A DNA stretch of 64,000 nt, from contig NW_021940919.1 of assembly GCF_004337985.1 (NCBI RefSeq), positions 1,399,874 through 1,463,873 of the forward strand. The letters run 5' to 3'. The notes below the pieces were generated by a model. It had not been told where the DNA came from. It saw only the letters and a list, made by a program, of their open reading frames with translations, and did no database searches. The translations under genes and the position numbers were made by a program. Shown piece by piece: positions 1 to 9,295 of this stretch. Origin of the DNA: Pyricularia pennisetigena. Its lineage: Eukaryota; Ascomycota; Sordariomycetes; Magnaporthales; Pyriculariaceae. Positions within the stretch are counted from its first letter, which is position 1; each line of letters begins with the position of its first letter.

Positions 1-189
1 CGTCCATTTTCACGTCATTATAGGTTATACAATTATCGTCCTAATATAGGGTCAAATTTATTAGGTTATATGAGTCCGGTTATATTTATTAATAAATTGT
101 GGCGTTTAATTTTCGTAATTTTTGGAATCGGGGGTATTATTCTGATATCCGGTTACAAAATCGGGATATAAATTTAAAATGTTTTTGTG

Positions 190-935
190 ATAAAATTTGC
201 GGATATGTCCCGGTTTGTTACATATAAAATATTTGCCATTTTTGGGATTTTTACGAAATCTTTTATGCTGCGTCGCGTTAAAGTTTATAAATCCGCTATA
301 TATTCCGTAAAAAACATCATATTGGCGAAACGGTTTAAGGTGCTGGTATTTGCGTCCTATATTAGTTTATCACAAGGTTGGGCCTTATACGTTACGTCCT
401 TCGTGTCGTTCCAATTTTCGTTTATAAAGTCGGTTATCGATTTTAACAGTTAATTTTACGTATTCGGTTAAAATATCGGATCGTTCTTTTTTTAACGAAT
501 TCGTTTTTAACTTTTTCCTTAAATCCCGCATAAAAACGTGCCATTAGGGTTTCGGGGCCCCATAATAATTTGGCGGTAATTTATCGAAATTTATTAGCAT
601 ATTTGGATACCGATTTGGTTTGGGTAAGGCGCACCAATTTACGTTTAACCGTACGTTTTTCGTTTGAATCACCGAATGCTCCTTTAAAACATTTTTCGAA
701 ATTTTCGTAATCGTCGAAAATGCGGTTAATTTTAATTTTACGGTTTTTTTTTATCGTGGTCCAAATAATTTCGTAAGGTTAGTTCGAACCAGGCAAATAT
801 ATCGCCTTTTAATAGCGAAATTGCGTAAATAACCTTATTTGGGCTACTATCGAAATTATTTTCGTTAAAATGAAAATGAACCCGGGTTTTAATAAAAAAA
901 TCCCTGCAAAATACCTGGGGTGCTATCGTAAAATA
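190..935 (-). pseudogene. Ty3/gypsy gag remnant with zinc knuckle
   Basis: Reading the minus strand from about 935 downward gives a degenerate gag: a segment with FNENNFDS, LLKGDIFAWFE and LRNYL, then after a frameshift a segment with DDYENFEKCFKGAFGD, KYANKFR, LMARFYAGFKEKVK and KIDNRLYKRKLE. This is the order seen in gag of fungal Ty3/gypsy elements. Further on, 190-231 encodes a zinc-knuckle relic, YFICNKPGHIRKFY, in which two of the three expected cysteines are tyrosine (TGY to TAY, a RIP-type G to A). One in-frame stop lies where a glutamine (CAA) is expected. The element would continue leftward out of the window. It is certainly non-functional. Confidence 0.8.
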
Positions 936-1797
936 ATGGTAAAAAATGTTTAATATAATTCCTATTAATTCGATTAATTTATTCGGTTATTCGTTCTTAG
1001 AATTATCGATTTTTTGCTTAAAGCGTCGCGACTATTTGACCCAAGGCGTTAACGTTGGCCGGAGCGTTGGTGGTAAAAAGGGTTTAAAAGGTGATTTTAG
1101 TGGAAGATATTATTTCGGCGATACTGCACGGTATGTTTTAAGGTAAGGTATTAAATAGGAGCAATTAAAATGTTACGATTAAAATATCGGGTAACCTGTT
1201 TTTAGGGTAAAATACAATGGCTTAAAGCAATTGAGCGTTTTAACTGGGTAACTGTAGTTTTTAATGATTGGGGTGAAATTATAATCGCTGTCAACAAATA
1301 TTAAATTAACTAAAATATAAAATTAATTGCTGCTTAGCAATCCTGAAATCGAATTTATTTACATGGTAGTAAATGTGTCCTTATATAGTCCGTGGTCCTG
1401 GGTGTGATATATTTCATATGTCGGATATATTGGTGAGCGGCTATATTATATATATCACCTGCTAAAAGTGCTATGTGTTTTTTGGCACCTATCGGTTATA
1501 GCACTCCTTAGTCACGTGCGGTCACGTAATCCGCTCCTTATATAATCCTATTTCCTGTCGGTCGGTGTCTTCTCTGGTCGAATGTCGTTGGGAGGGGTGT
1601 AACCCCGCCTGGCCTTATTGGTAACGGCCCAACTGTCTGGTCGTAACATTAGGCGTCCCCACGCTTTACGATCCTTATCGTACAAGGTATTTTTTATTAA
1701 TACGCCCCCTATATTATAATGTATAAAAGCACTAACGATATTTATTCTAAACGAAGGGATATATAAAACGTTATTTAACGTAACTCTTTTAAATTCG

Positions 1798-2779
1798 TCA
1801 GCTTTTTAGCCGTAACGGATTTGTATTTTTACAATTCCGGTACCTACAAACCTGATAGGGCCACCTCCTATACCGATTTCGATTGTAAAACCGGGGGTAT
1901 AATCGGTAAAAAAGTTGCTTATTTGCAAAAATATGGTGCGTGTTACCTGTATCGTACAAGATAGGGTAACCTAACTTCCAAGGTTTAGGTGCCCATTTTA
2001 CGCGGTGTCTAAATTTCGTTTTAGCCCTAAAATTAGCTGCTAAAACCTGTAGTTTTAGCGTTTTACCGGTATCGTGTTTCAAATCCGAATCCGAACGTAA
2101 TTTTATAATTCCGCTAATAGCGGAATTAACCTTCTGTTGCAGGGTTTGGTACGGTAAATTACCGCCCAAATTATTTAAATCTTCCAGGGCGTTATATATT
2201 GCGGATTCGTTAACGTCACCTGGAGTTGAGCCCGTAAATAACTCGAAATCCATGGAAATTATGGACGTTCAAGCGGTTAATTCGTTGGAGGAGGATTTAG
2301 TATTTTTCGCAAAAGCAGAATCCGAATTAGAGTTTTTATTACCCTTTTTTCGTAATTTAAAGGTGGTTCCCTACCCATTATTTTCCTTTTTAGGGCCCTT
2401 TTTAGCGTTTTTTACCCGATTCTCGACCTTCAAACCTATACATAGCGGCCTTAGCCGTTGTAGAGCCTAAAATCGAATTTTCGGATATAAGGTCCGTTAT
2501 AAGGTATTGCAAGTTTAATTTTTCCGAATTTTGGCCTATAGCCTGCAGGGCCCGTTGGGTATTGCGTTGGCGTTCGGTCCAAGCAGGAAATGTCCCCTCC
2601 AGGGCCCGTAAATATTGATTTCGTATACTTACGGGTTTAATTTGCACGTTGGTATTCGTTAATTTAGCTACCAGTAAGTTAAAACGGTTGTTAAACTCAG
2701 GTATTGATCCTTTAAATTTCGAAAAGTTTAAAGCGTGGAATTCCTGATATAGCGAATTTCGACTAATTTCTGTGAACAT
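1798..2779 (-). pseudogene. Ty1/copia gag-protease remnant
   Basis: The minus strand from 2779 to 2402 encodes a 125-residue stretch with FKGSIPEFNNRFNLLVAKL, NQYLRALEGTFPAWTERQRN and LQYLITDLISE. This matches the capsid (gag) region of fungal Ty1/copia elements. After a break, 2253-1798 (another frame) continues with WAPKPWKLG and LYDTGNTHHIFANKQLF, the aspartic-protease motif D-T/S-G typical of copia polyprotein. Integrase and reverse transcriptase are not recognisable downstream, where the gypsy-type sequence takes over, so the element is truncated or nested. Frame breaks and AT bias indicate a dead copy. Confidence 0.75.
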
Positions 2780-2973
2780 GGCTAGCGCAGGGCTAATTAT
2801 ATTAGCTACCCTGCACTACCTTATAACGGGCAGCACGGGCTAATTCTATTAGTCACCCCGCATCGAATAAATAAATAAATAACCAATAAAACGTATACGC
2901 GTTTATTATATATATAAAGCTTTATATATCACGTCTTTGTTCATAGTTTCAACAACAAAACAAATACGTCATA

Positions 2974-3066
2974 TATAATTTAGCTTAGTGGTATAATGCA
3001 CGTACCACAATCTATATTATATATACGTTGTTGAAGTGCGTGGGTTCGAATCCCGTTGTGGTCGCA
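2974..3066 (+). other. tRNA-like segment, candidate SINE head
   Basis: An A-box-like stretch (TAGCTTAGTGGTATAATGC, 2981-2999) is followed about 60 nt later by a good B box (GGTTCGAATCC, 3043-3053). The spacing allows a tRNA with a short intron. The T arm folds (GTGGG, loop TTCGAAT, CCCGT). The acceptor stem does not pair well with the seven bases before the A box, and no convincing anticodon arm is seen. It could be a tRNA-derived SINE head, a decayed tRNA gene, or the primer-binding region of the neighbouring minus-strand copia element, whose sense strand would be complementary to tRNA here. Confidence 0.4.
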
Positions 3067-3659
3067 GATTTTCTGTGCATGCCTAAGCACAATAGGCCGT
3101 TAGGCTCAATAGGTCGGCAGGTCAGTCACATAAATAAGGCCAAATCATGTGACGTGACCCCGCATTCCGGACATCCGGATCGAAGATCTGCACCTACGGA
3201 TTCGAACACGTAATTCACAACTTAACCTTAGATTCATCACCTTCATAACCTTCATCGATTCAACGATTCAACGAATCGATCGTGCAATAACAATATATCA
3301 TCTCTATCACCCGCTAGCAGACGGTTATCTGCCATTTTAACGTTCCATCAGCCTTATACGTGATCCACTTTTCCCCGCGTTCAAGATTAAGCTTATTCTA
3401 TCTCGTGACCTCCTCACACATCGCTCTATTGTTAATTTGACCGCGATTCCCTCCATTCCAACAAAAATATTTATTTTAAGCGATAACCGTGTGCAATTTC
3501 CACCGTGACGTTGGTGAAAAAGCCGTGTTCATAATCGTATATTTAACTTTAACAAAATATCACTATTTAAAATATCAATTAAATATAATAACATATATTA
3601 AAAATTAAAAAATATAATTAATATCTAAATACTTATAGAACCAGAAAAGCTATATTAAT
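3067..3659. other. non-coding repeat-flank DNA
   Basis: No gene is seen. The part to about 3470 has balanced composition and less RIP character than the block to its left; 3530-3650 is very AT-rich. It may be the body of the element headed by the tRNA-like segment at 2974, but no target-site duplication was identified. Confidence 0.4.
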
Positions 3660-3712
3660 GGTCCCTGCGTCAAAAAAATGTCAAAAAATCACATTTTGCA
3701 ACGCAGGTTACC
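3660..3712. repeat. short inverted repeat, TIR or foldback relic
   Basis: The left arm (3660-3681) reads GGTCCCTGCGTCAAAAAAATGT. The reverse complement of the right arm (about 3690-3712) reads GGTAACCTGCGTTGCAAAATGTG. The two match over most of 20 nt around a short A-rich spacer. This resembles the terminal inverted repeats of fungal Tc1/mariner-type elements collapsed to their ends, or a small foldback element. No transposase is nearby. Confidence 0.5.
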
Positions 3713-5072
3713 CCATATTTTTACGATTTTTATTTATTTATTTATTTGAATATTTAATTACATACAGTGCTTATACTGCTATTGTTGCGTATGCAGTGCA
3801 TGCACAGTGCGAACATAGTATACATACCCGCTATGAGCGGGGAAAATCGACAAGTTGTCCTCAGACTAGAACGAGCGCGATCTTTTCGACCAATTGCATT
3901 GGCCGAAAAGCCATGTGGCTGAAAGGTACATGGAACGCTCGGTCCCCACTGCGAAGCAGGGGGGTCTAGTCTTGGCACTGAGACTAGGTCTGTAGGCTTA
4001 TAATACGGGGTCTGGCACATAGGTGGTATGCCTACCGTCTTCAGGCCTATCTATCCTCTACTACCTCCCATTTATGGCACATCGTGTCGTTACTCTTCTT
4101 CGCCTATACGTCATGCAAGGCGTGTCGGATCAAGTTGAGGGCCGTCCAGACTGGGCACAGTTGAGTTGCATCGAAATGGCTGTAAGATTGTGTAACGGCA
4201 GCTGCGCAGCGAAACAAGCGAGGCAAGGGAGCGAAGGGTCGTGATATCATGCAGATCAAGTTGCGGTGGTGATACAAAAGCTTGTACCCTGTCGTATTTA
4301 GTGGCTATTAGAGACTATCAAAGATGCGCGCGGGGTACAATCGAACACTGTCACATCCTGTCAACTCGTCACTTCTTCCTGAGCCAAGACTCTTCAGCTT
4401 GCTCGGCAGAAAAAGCAATTGAAAGCAAAAGCGACAAGAGATCATCACTGCGGGTGTCTGTAACAGATTGGTTCAAACCGCGCAGCCAACACCACCGACG
4501 GGAACTTGCTGGTCCCGTACCCGACCGCGTCTGGCCACATTTGCGCAGCCTCCCGTTGCGCTCCCTTGCTTCTCTGGTTTCGTCCTTTTTATCCTCTTCC
4601 TTCTGGTTGCGCTTCCCCCTTTTTTCACACCCATCCTTGACCCACTGTCAATTTACACAGGGCAGGTCAGTCGATTACTTTCTTTTTGCAAGCGTCCCCT
4701 CTCATCATCCTCATCACCACTCTCGCCGTCATCTGCTTTTGTCTGACTTTGACTTGTAGCCGTAATTGGAGGGCATGTCCAGGTCAATTGATAGCGACTT
4801 GTCCCATCCTTTCAATTGGTACATGCTTCCTTCACGGTAGGAAATAGTAGTACGCAGTGCTTGCACATCGACCTGGTTCTCTCCACCTTCAATCCAGTTT
4901 CTTCTCACTTCGCATTCACCTTTGCCTTAAGGGATTACGAGCAGCTCCAAAGACGTCACAGTCAACAGCCAGGTCACCTGCATTCATTGGTTATCCACTG
5001 AAGCAGAAAGCGACAACAGCCTGGCTCAGAAACAAGGCAACATCGGGCCATCTCTCCAAGGCTGTCTTCGTC
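3713..5072. other. intergenic, pyrimidine-rich toward the next gene
   Basis: No credible gene. A small hairpin of CCCC-CTGC type with a GAA loop lies near 3944-3964. From about 4560 to 4760 the plus strand is strongly C/T-rich, typical of fungal promoters and 5' leaders, and probably serves the gene starting at 5073. Confidence 0.4.
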
Positions 5073-6432
5073 ATGAGCAACTTCAACCCCCTCATATCCA
5101 ATGGCACATGCTATTTCTCCACGGACAAGAAGTCTGACGAGAGTTTTATTCCATGCGGCAATGATGCGCTGGGAAGGCAAACCTGCTGCGGTGTGGTATG
5201 TATGAGACAGCACCCAACTCCAGGTATTTGTCGCTTTCCTACCAAATGGTTAGCTAACCGCAAGCAAACAAAATCCACCAAAAAAAATTGAACAGGGTGA
5301 CAATTGTCTCGGAAACCGAGCCTGCTACAATGGCGCCTTTGGGTTGACCTACCTCGCTGGCTGCACCGACCCTGAGTATCAGCACGATAGCTGTCCGGAC
5401 AAGGGGGACCTTTATGAGTCGCCGTGGACTGGGCTTGTGTATTGCAATGGCACTTCAAATCAGTGGATGGCATGCGAGCAGAGCAACAAGCCTTCGGCTC
5501 TCCGCAAAGGTGACTTTTGCTTTTGCCCTCGCGAAACCGAGTCTCGGAGGATTGTCTTCTCTGCACCGTCCACCCTCGTCAATATCGGGTCCCTACCACC
5601 AAAGATTAGCAGCTCTATTCGGTTTGAGAATGGCTTCGTCCCGACTCAGCCGCCAGGCCAGACGACAGTGACGATGCTCCCGCCCACCGGCACCGGCCCT
5701 GCCAACAACAGCCCGCAAGAGACGAATCCTGCCAACAGTCAAGGAGAACCCCCAAGTAACGATAGTGGCGCCGGCGGTCTTTCCACGGGTGCAAAGGCTG
5801 GCATCGGTGTCACTGTCGGTGCAGTAGCCCTCATGGCCCTGGCCGCTTTTGTCTTGATCTTCATGCGCCGCCGGAAGCAGCAGGCCGCAGCAACGCCCAA
5901 TGAGAAACACCCCGAAAATGGCATATTCGCATCGTCTGCACCGCACCACGGCGACGACGATGACCACTTCGCGTCAGGCTTCGGCGCTAAGACCGTCGGA
6001 CCCAACAATCACCTCTCGATTACGAGCAGCAGCCACGGCACCCCTAGCATGATGACGGGCGTTGCCACCCCCAATACCCCGGCCGTATCGGAGCTAGACT
6101 CGTACGCCGCGCGGCCCTGGAGCATGAGGAGCGAGCTTCCGGGAAGCGACAACGCTGCTGGTGGCTGGGAGTCGCACCAGAAACACGCGCCTAACGCCCA
6201 GCCCGTCACGCCTGTGACCTCCGAGCATGCGCAGCCGGCAGCATCTCATTACCCGGGCTTCCGACCCTACCGACCTCCAGGAGACCCCCTTGCAGCGAAC
6301 GGATCCGTATCCCCGGTTCCAGGTTCGCTGGTTCCCGGCGGAGGGGCAAACATGTATCAGCAGCAAGGAACAAACGCGCAACAACAATCATCCAGGCCCG
6401 GTGCGCTGAGTCCGGTGCATGAGCTGCCCTGA
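5073..6432 (+). CDS. Cys-rich single-pass membrane protein
   Basis: Two exons, 5073-5195 and 5296-6432, are joined by a 100-nt intron (GTATGT ... AACAG, phase 0), giving about 419 residues. The start at 5073 (MSNFNPLISNGTCYF) is chosen because conserved ectodomain sequence begins at once. Residues 1-120 hold about 11 cysteines (GTCYF, IPCG, TCCG, DNCLG, RACYNG, AGCTD, DSCPD, YCNG, ACEQ, FCFCP). A Pro/Thr/Ser/Asn-rich linker follows, then a helix near residues 208-232 (GIGVTVGAVALMALAAFVLI) closed by MRRRKQQ, and a disordered tail to the C terminus. No classical signal peptide is seen, so the helix probably acts as anchor with the Cys-rich part outside. This layout recurs in uncharacterised ascomycete surface proteins; function is unknown. 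Only the intron is deduced. Confidence 0.8.
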
Positions 6433-7081
6433 TTTCGTGTCATTTTCTTTGATCATAGACTGCGAGGAGTGTCCCCAAGGAGGAATAATCAGCATGGGGA
6501 GGGTGTGCATGGAAAAGATATATAATCGACGTTACTCTTGGCTGGGCGTGCAAATTGGGACAGTAAAATAAGTCCCTCGTTTTGTTTTCATAAATACCCA
6601 CACCTGCGTTCTGCTTCCAGCATCTTTGGCCGTTACGCATTTGCGGATACCTTTACTTTCTTGTTTTCGTTTTCTCATGTACATGTTTTTTTAGTGATGG
6701 GTCGGTGTGGTAGTGAGAGCCTCAGAACTTTAATTTGTTTCTTCTTTTTCTTTCGAAACTCTACCCCCGGTCCAGGCTATGTCATAGTGCCCTCCGGCTC
6801 CCCACATAGCAGCACCAATGAATCAATAACACCAGGAAAATACCTGACGCATGTGTGCTGGTGGAGCTTCCTCGCGCGTCGCCCATGTCAAATTGAGTCG
6901 AGGCTATCAGCCCTGTAGGCAGGCAGCCATGCCTATTTGTGGCTTGTTCGAATGCAGCTAAAATAAGTTTAGCCTGTGACAATGAAAGTGGTAGTGCGTT
7001 TTTCCTCTTCCATTTTCTTTTTCTTTGTGTGATTTGGCTGCCGAATTCTGACGTTGTGTCTGACCTTTATGGACTTGCCCA
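6433..7081. other. intergenic
   Basis: Holds the 3' region of the membrane-protein gene and the promoter of the HET gene. Nothing else is recognised. Confidence 0.4.
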
Positions 7082-9115
7082 ATGGCATCTGCCTCAGGAG
7101 GACAAGACCACAATGGAAACACGTCCATACACGCTCGTCTCCGCCACAGAGGCATCTACACCCCGCTGCCGGAGGGAAGTCGCTGTTTTCGGCTCTTAAT
7201 GCTAAATCCCGGCACAGGAGATGAACCGCTCTCTGGTCAGCTCAGGATTGGCTCACTCCATGGTGATAATGATGACGATGATGATGATGCTGGGGAGGAC
7301 GACGACAATGGCCATTCGCGCCTCACCTACGACGCAGTCTCGTACGTATGGGGCGATGAGCTGCGAGATACCCGCTCCATCACCTTGAATGGAGTCGTCG
7401 TCCCCATTGGCGCGAACCTGCACTGGGCTCTGCGTCGCCTCCGACTCCAGGACGAGTCCCGCGCCCTATGGGCCGACGCTCTCTGCATCAACCAGCGTGA
7501 CATGGCCGAGCGCAGCACCCAGGTGGCTGTCATGGGTCTCATCTACAGTCGCGCCCGCTGGGTGCTAGCATGCGTTGGTTCTCAAGATGTCGACAGTGGC
7601 GCGGCGGCCAAGATAGCGGGCCTGCTTTCTACTTATGCACCGGCCATGCGATCCCCTGCCGGACCGCCCGAGGCATTAGAGCAAGACCCAAGGTGGACCG
7701 CTCTCCCTACCTTGCTTGGGAAGCCCTGGTTTCAACGCGCCTGGGTACTTCAAGAGGTTGGTCTGGCGCGAGATCCGTGGATCGTGTACGGCGATGCAAC
7801 CCCCAGGAGCTCGCGAGCCGTCCCAGACGGCAACGAATTCATCAGTTACCGTGACCTTATGTACGTGATGGAGTGGCTCAACACCCACGCTGCCGACTTT
7901 GCGTCCAAGGCGGGTCTAGGCTGCCTGCTCATCCACATGCGCTGGACGGACTGGACATTACACAAGGCCGACGAGCATCAGTACAGATTCCTGGACTTGC
8001 TGGACCACGGGGCTTTGTTGGGCTGCAGAGATCCTAGGGACCACGTCTACTGCTTCCTGGGTCATCCACTGGGCAGGACAAACGATGGGAGGCCGCTGGT
8101 GGTTCCAGACTACCACAAGACTGTCACCCAGGTATACGAGGAGGTGTCGGCGCTGCTGATCCGGAACGCGGGTGTGAGGAGCCTCTGCATCGTCGAGCAC
8201 AACGAGGCGTCGATAAAAGCACCATCCGTCCCGTCGTGGGTCATACGCTGGAACATCAATCGCGTGGCCAACAACATTTATTGTCACCCCAACGACACCT
8301 TTGCAGCCTGCAGGCACGACGACAATTACAACAACGTCCAGCCGGAATTTGTCGGCCAAGACGGTCGCGTACTGAGAGTCAAAGGGGTCGCCATCGATGT
8401 CATCCAGGCCTGCTATCGTATTTGCCTCCGTCGCGAGTCAAGGGTCTTATACTTCAGACGGGACGACCGATCCAAGTCGTCACCCTCGGTCAGCCTTGAG
8501 GAGTTGATCGCAGAGCTTGAAAACCACGCGACGCCATATGCATACGCCTCCTGGCCACGCGAGGAACACTCCGTCCCCGGTGTGGCCAACCAACCCGTTA
8601 GCGGTGGCAACAATCGGGCGGCCAACCTCGCGCTGACACTGTGCATGGGACAGCTAGAGGACACGGATACGGTACTTGCGGGCGAAACCTTGACGCTCTT
8701 ACTGGGTGCGCTTCGCAGCAGGCGCGGGCCGCGGGCCAAAAGACGGAAACAAGAGGATCCTCCCGCCCATGTCGAAAACCGCATCCACAACCTCTGGCAC
8801 TGCATCGAGGCATACTGCGACGGCCGATGCTTCTTCGTCACCTCGAATGGTTACTACGGTCTTGCGGACTTGGTTACAAGGCCTGGAGACGTATGTGCAG
8901 CAGTGCGCGGCAGCAGAGTACCATTTGCCTTGAGACCAGGACAGGGAGAGTGGAGCGGCATGGGAGGTAAAAGGACAACAAAAGAAGCAAGGAAAACCGT
9001 TTTCAGGCGGGTGCGGTTGGTTGGTGAAGCATACGTACATGGGTTCATGAGTGGGAGGGCAATAGATCTGTTGAACAAAGGAGACCTGATGGAGGAAGCC
9101 ATTGATATCTGGTGA
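7082..9115 (+). CDS. HET-domain protein
   Basis: An uninterrupted 677-residue ORF. The HET (heterokaryon incompatibility) domain spans roughly residues 80-240. Its hallmark blocks are visible: YDAVSYVWGD (about 83), RALWADALCINQRD (about 127-140), a Q-V-x-x-M-x-x-IY block and, further on, KPWFQRAWVLQEVGLA. The C-terminal 400 residues contain RDHVYCFLG, common in HET proteins of this type, and no second known domain. An acidic run of Asp residues lies near 62-75, just before the domain. HET proteins trigger cell death after fusion of unlike hyphae, usually with a partner gene, and many others are of unknown role. The start is the first ATG of the frame; the HET domain would tolerate a later one. 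No paired NLR or SNARE-like partner is adjacent. Confidence 0.9.
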   Translation: MASASGGQDHNGNTSIHARLRHRGIYTPLPEGSRCFRLLMLNPGTGDEPLSGQLRIGSLHGDNDDDDDDAGEDDDNGHSRLTYDAVSYVWGDELRDTRSITLNGVVVPIGANLHWALRRLRLQDESRALWADALCINQRDMAERSTQVAVMGLIYSRARWVLACVGSQDVDSGAAAKIAGLLSTYAPAMRSPAGPPEALEQDPRWTALPTLLGKPWFQRAWVLQEVGLARDPWIVYGDATPRSSRAVPDGNEFISYRDLMYVMEWLNTHAADFASKAGLGCLLIHMRWTDWTLHKADEHQYRFLDLLDHGALLGCRDPRDHVYCFLGHPLGRTNDGRPLVVPDYHKTVTQVYEEVSALLIRNAGVRSLCIVEHNEASIKAPSVPSWVIRWNINRVANNIYCHPNDTFAACRHDDNYNNVQPEFVGQDGRVLRVKGVAIDVIQACYRICLRRESRVLYFRRDDRSKSSPSVSLEELIAELENHATPYAYASWPREEHSVPGVANQPVSGGNNRAANLALTLCMGQLEDTDTVLAGETLTLLLGALRSRRGPRAKRRKQEDPPAHVENRIHNLWHCIEAYCDGRCFFVTSNGYYGLADLVTRPGDVCAAVRGSRVPFALRPGQGEWSGMGGKRTTKEARKTVFRRVRLVGEAYVHGFMSGRAIDLLNKGDLMEEAIDIW

Positions 9116-9295
9116 CCCGAATGGAACGCCTACTAATCTGATATTTGACGAACCTAAATATGGAACGAAGCATATTATTCATTTTCCATCACTTTGAACT
9201 GGCCTTTGTTGACGAGAGCCCTCGAGGCAGCCCGAGAACTGTCGAGATCAGCGTGAAAGTAACCAACCGCTACGTCCTCCTCGCCCTCTACCTCT

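Larger units (their letters stand above)
1..2975. repeat. AT-rich RIP-type mutated repeat block
   Basis: The first 3 kb are much richer in A+T than the rest of the window. CpG and TpA remain common while CpA and TpG look scarce, which is what RIP (C to T in CpA context on either strand) leaves behind. Frames are broken throughout. Two retroelement gag regions can still be read on the minus strand and are listed separately. The stretch between them (about 950-1790) shows no readable protein and may hold LTR or leader sequence. I could not fix LTR ends. The composition is judged by eye, not computed. Confidence 0.8.

Noticed and set aside
187..1146. Plus-strand ORFs in the left block (187-453, 946-1146)
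   Set aside because: They are antisense to gypsy-type gag or lie in AT-rich decayed DNA, and have no protein features.
3175..3215. B-box-like GGATTCGAACACG on the plus strand (possible minus tRNA)
   Set aside because: No A box at a proper distance and no cloverleaf pairing.
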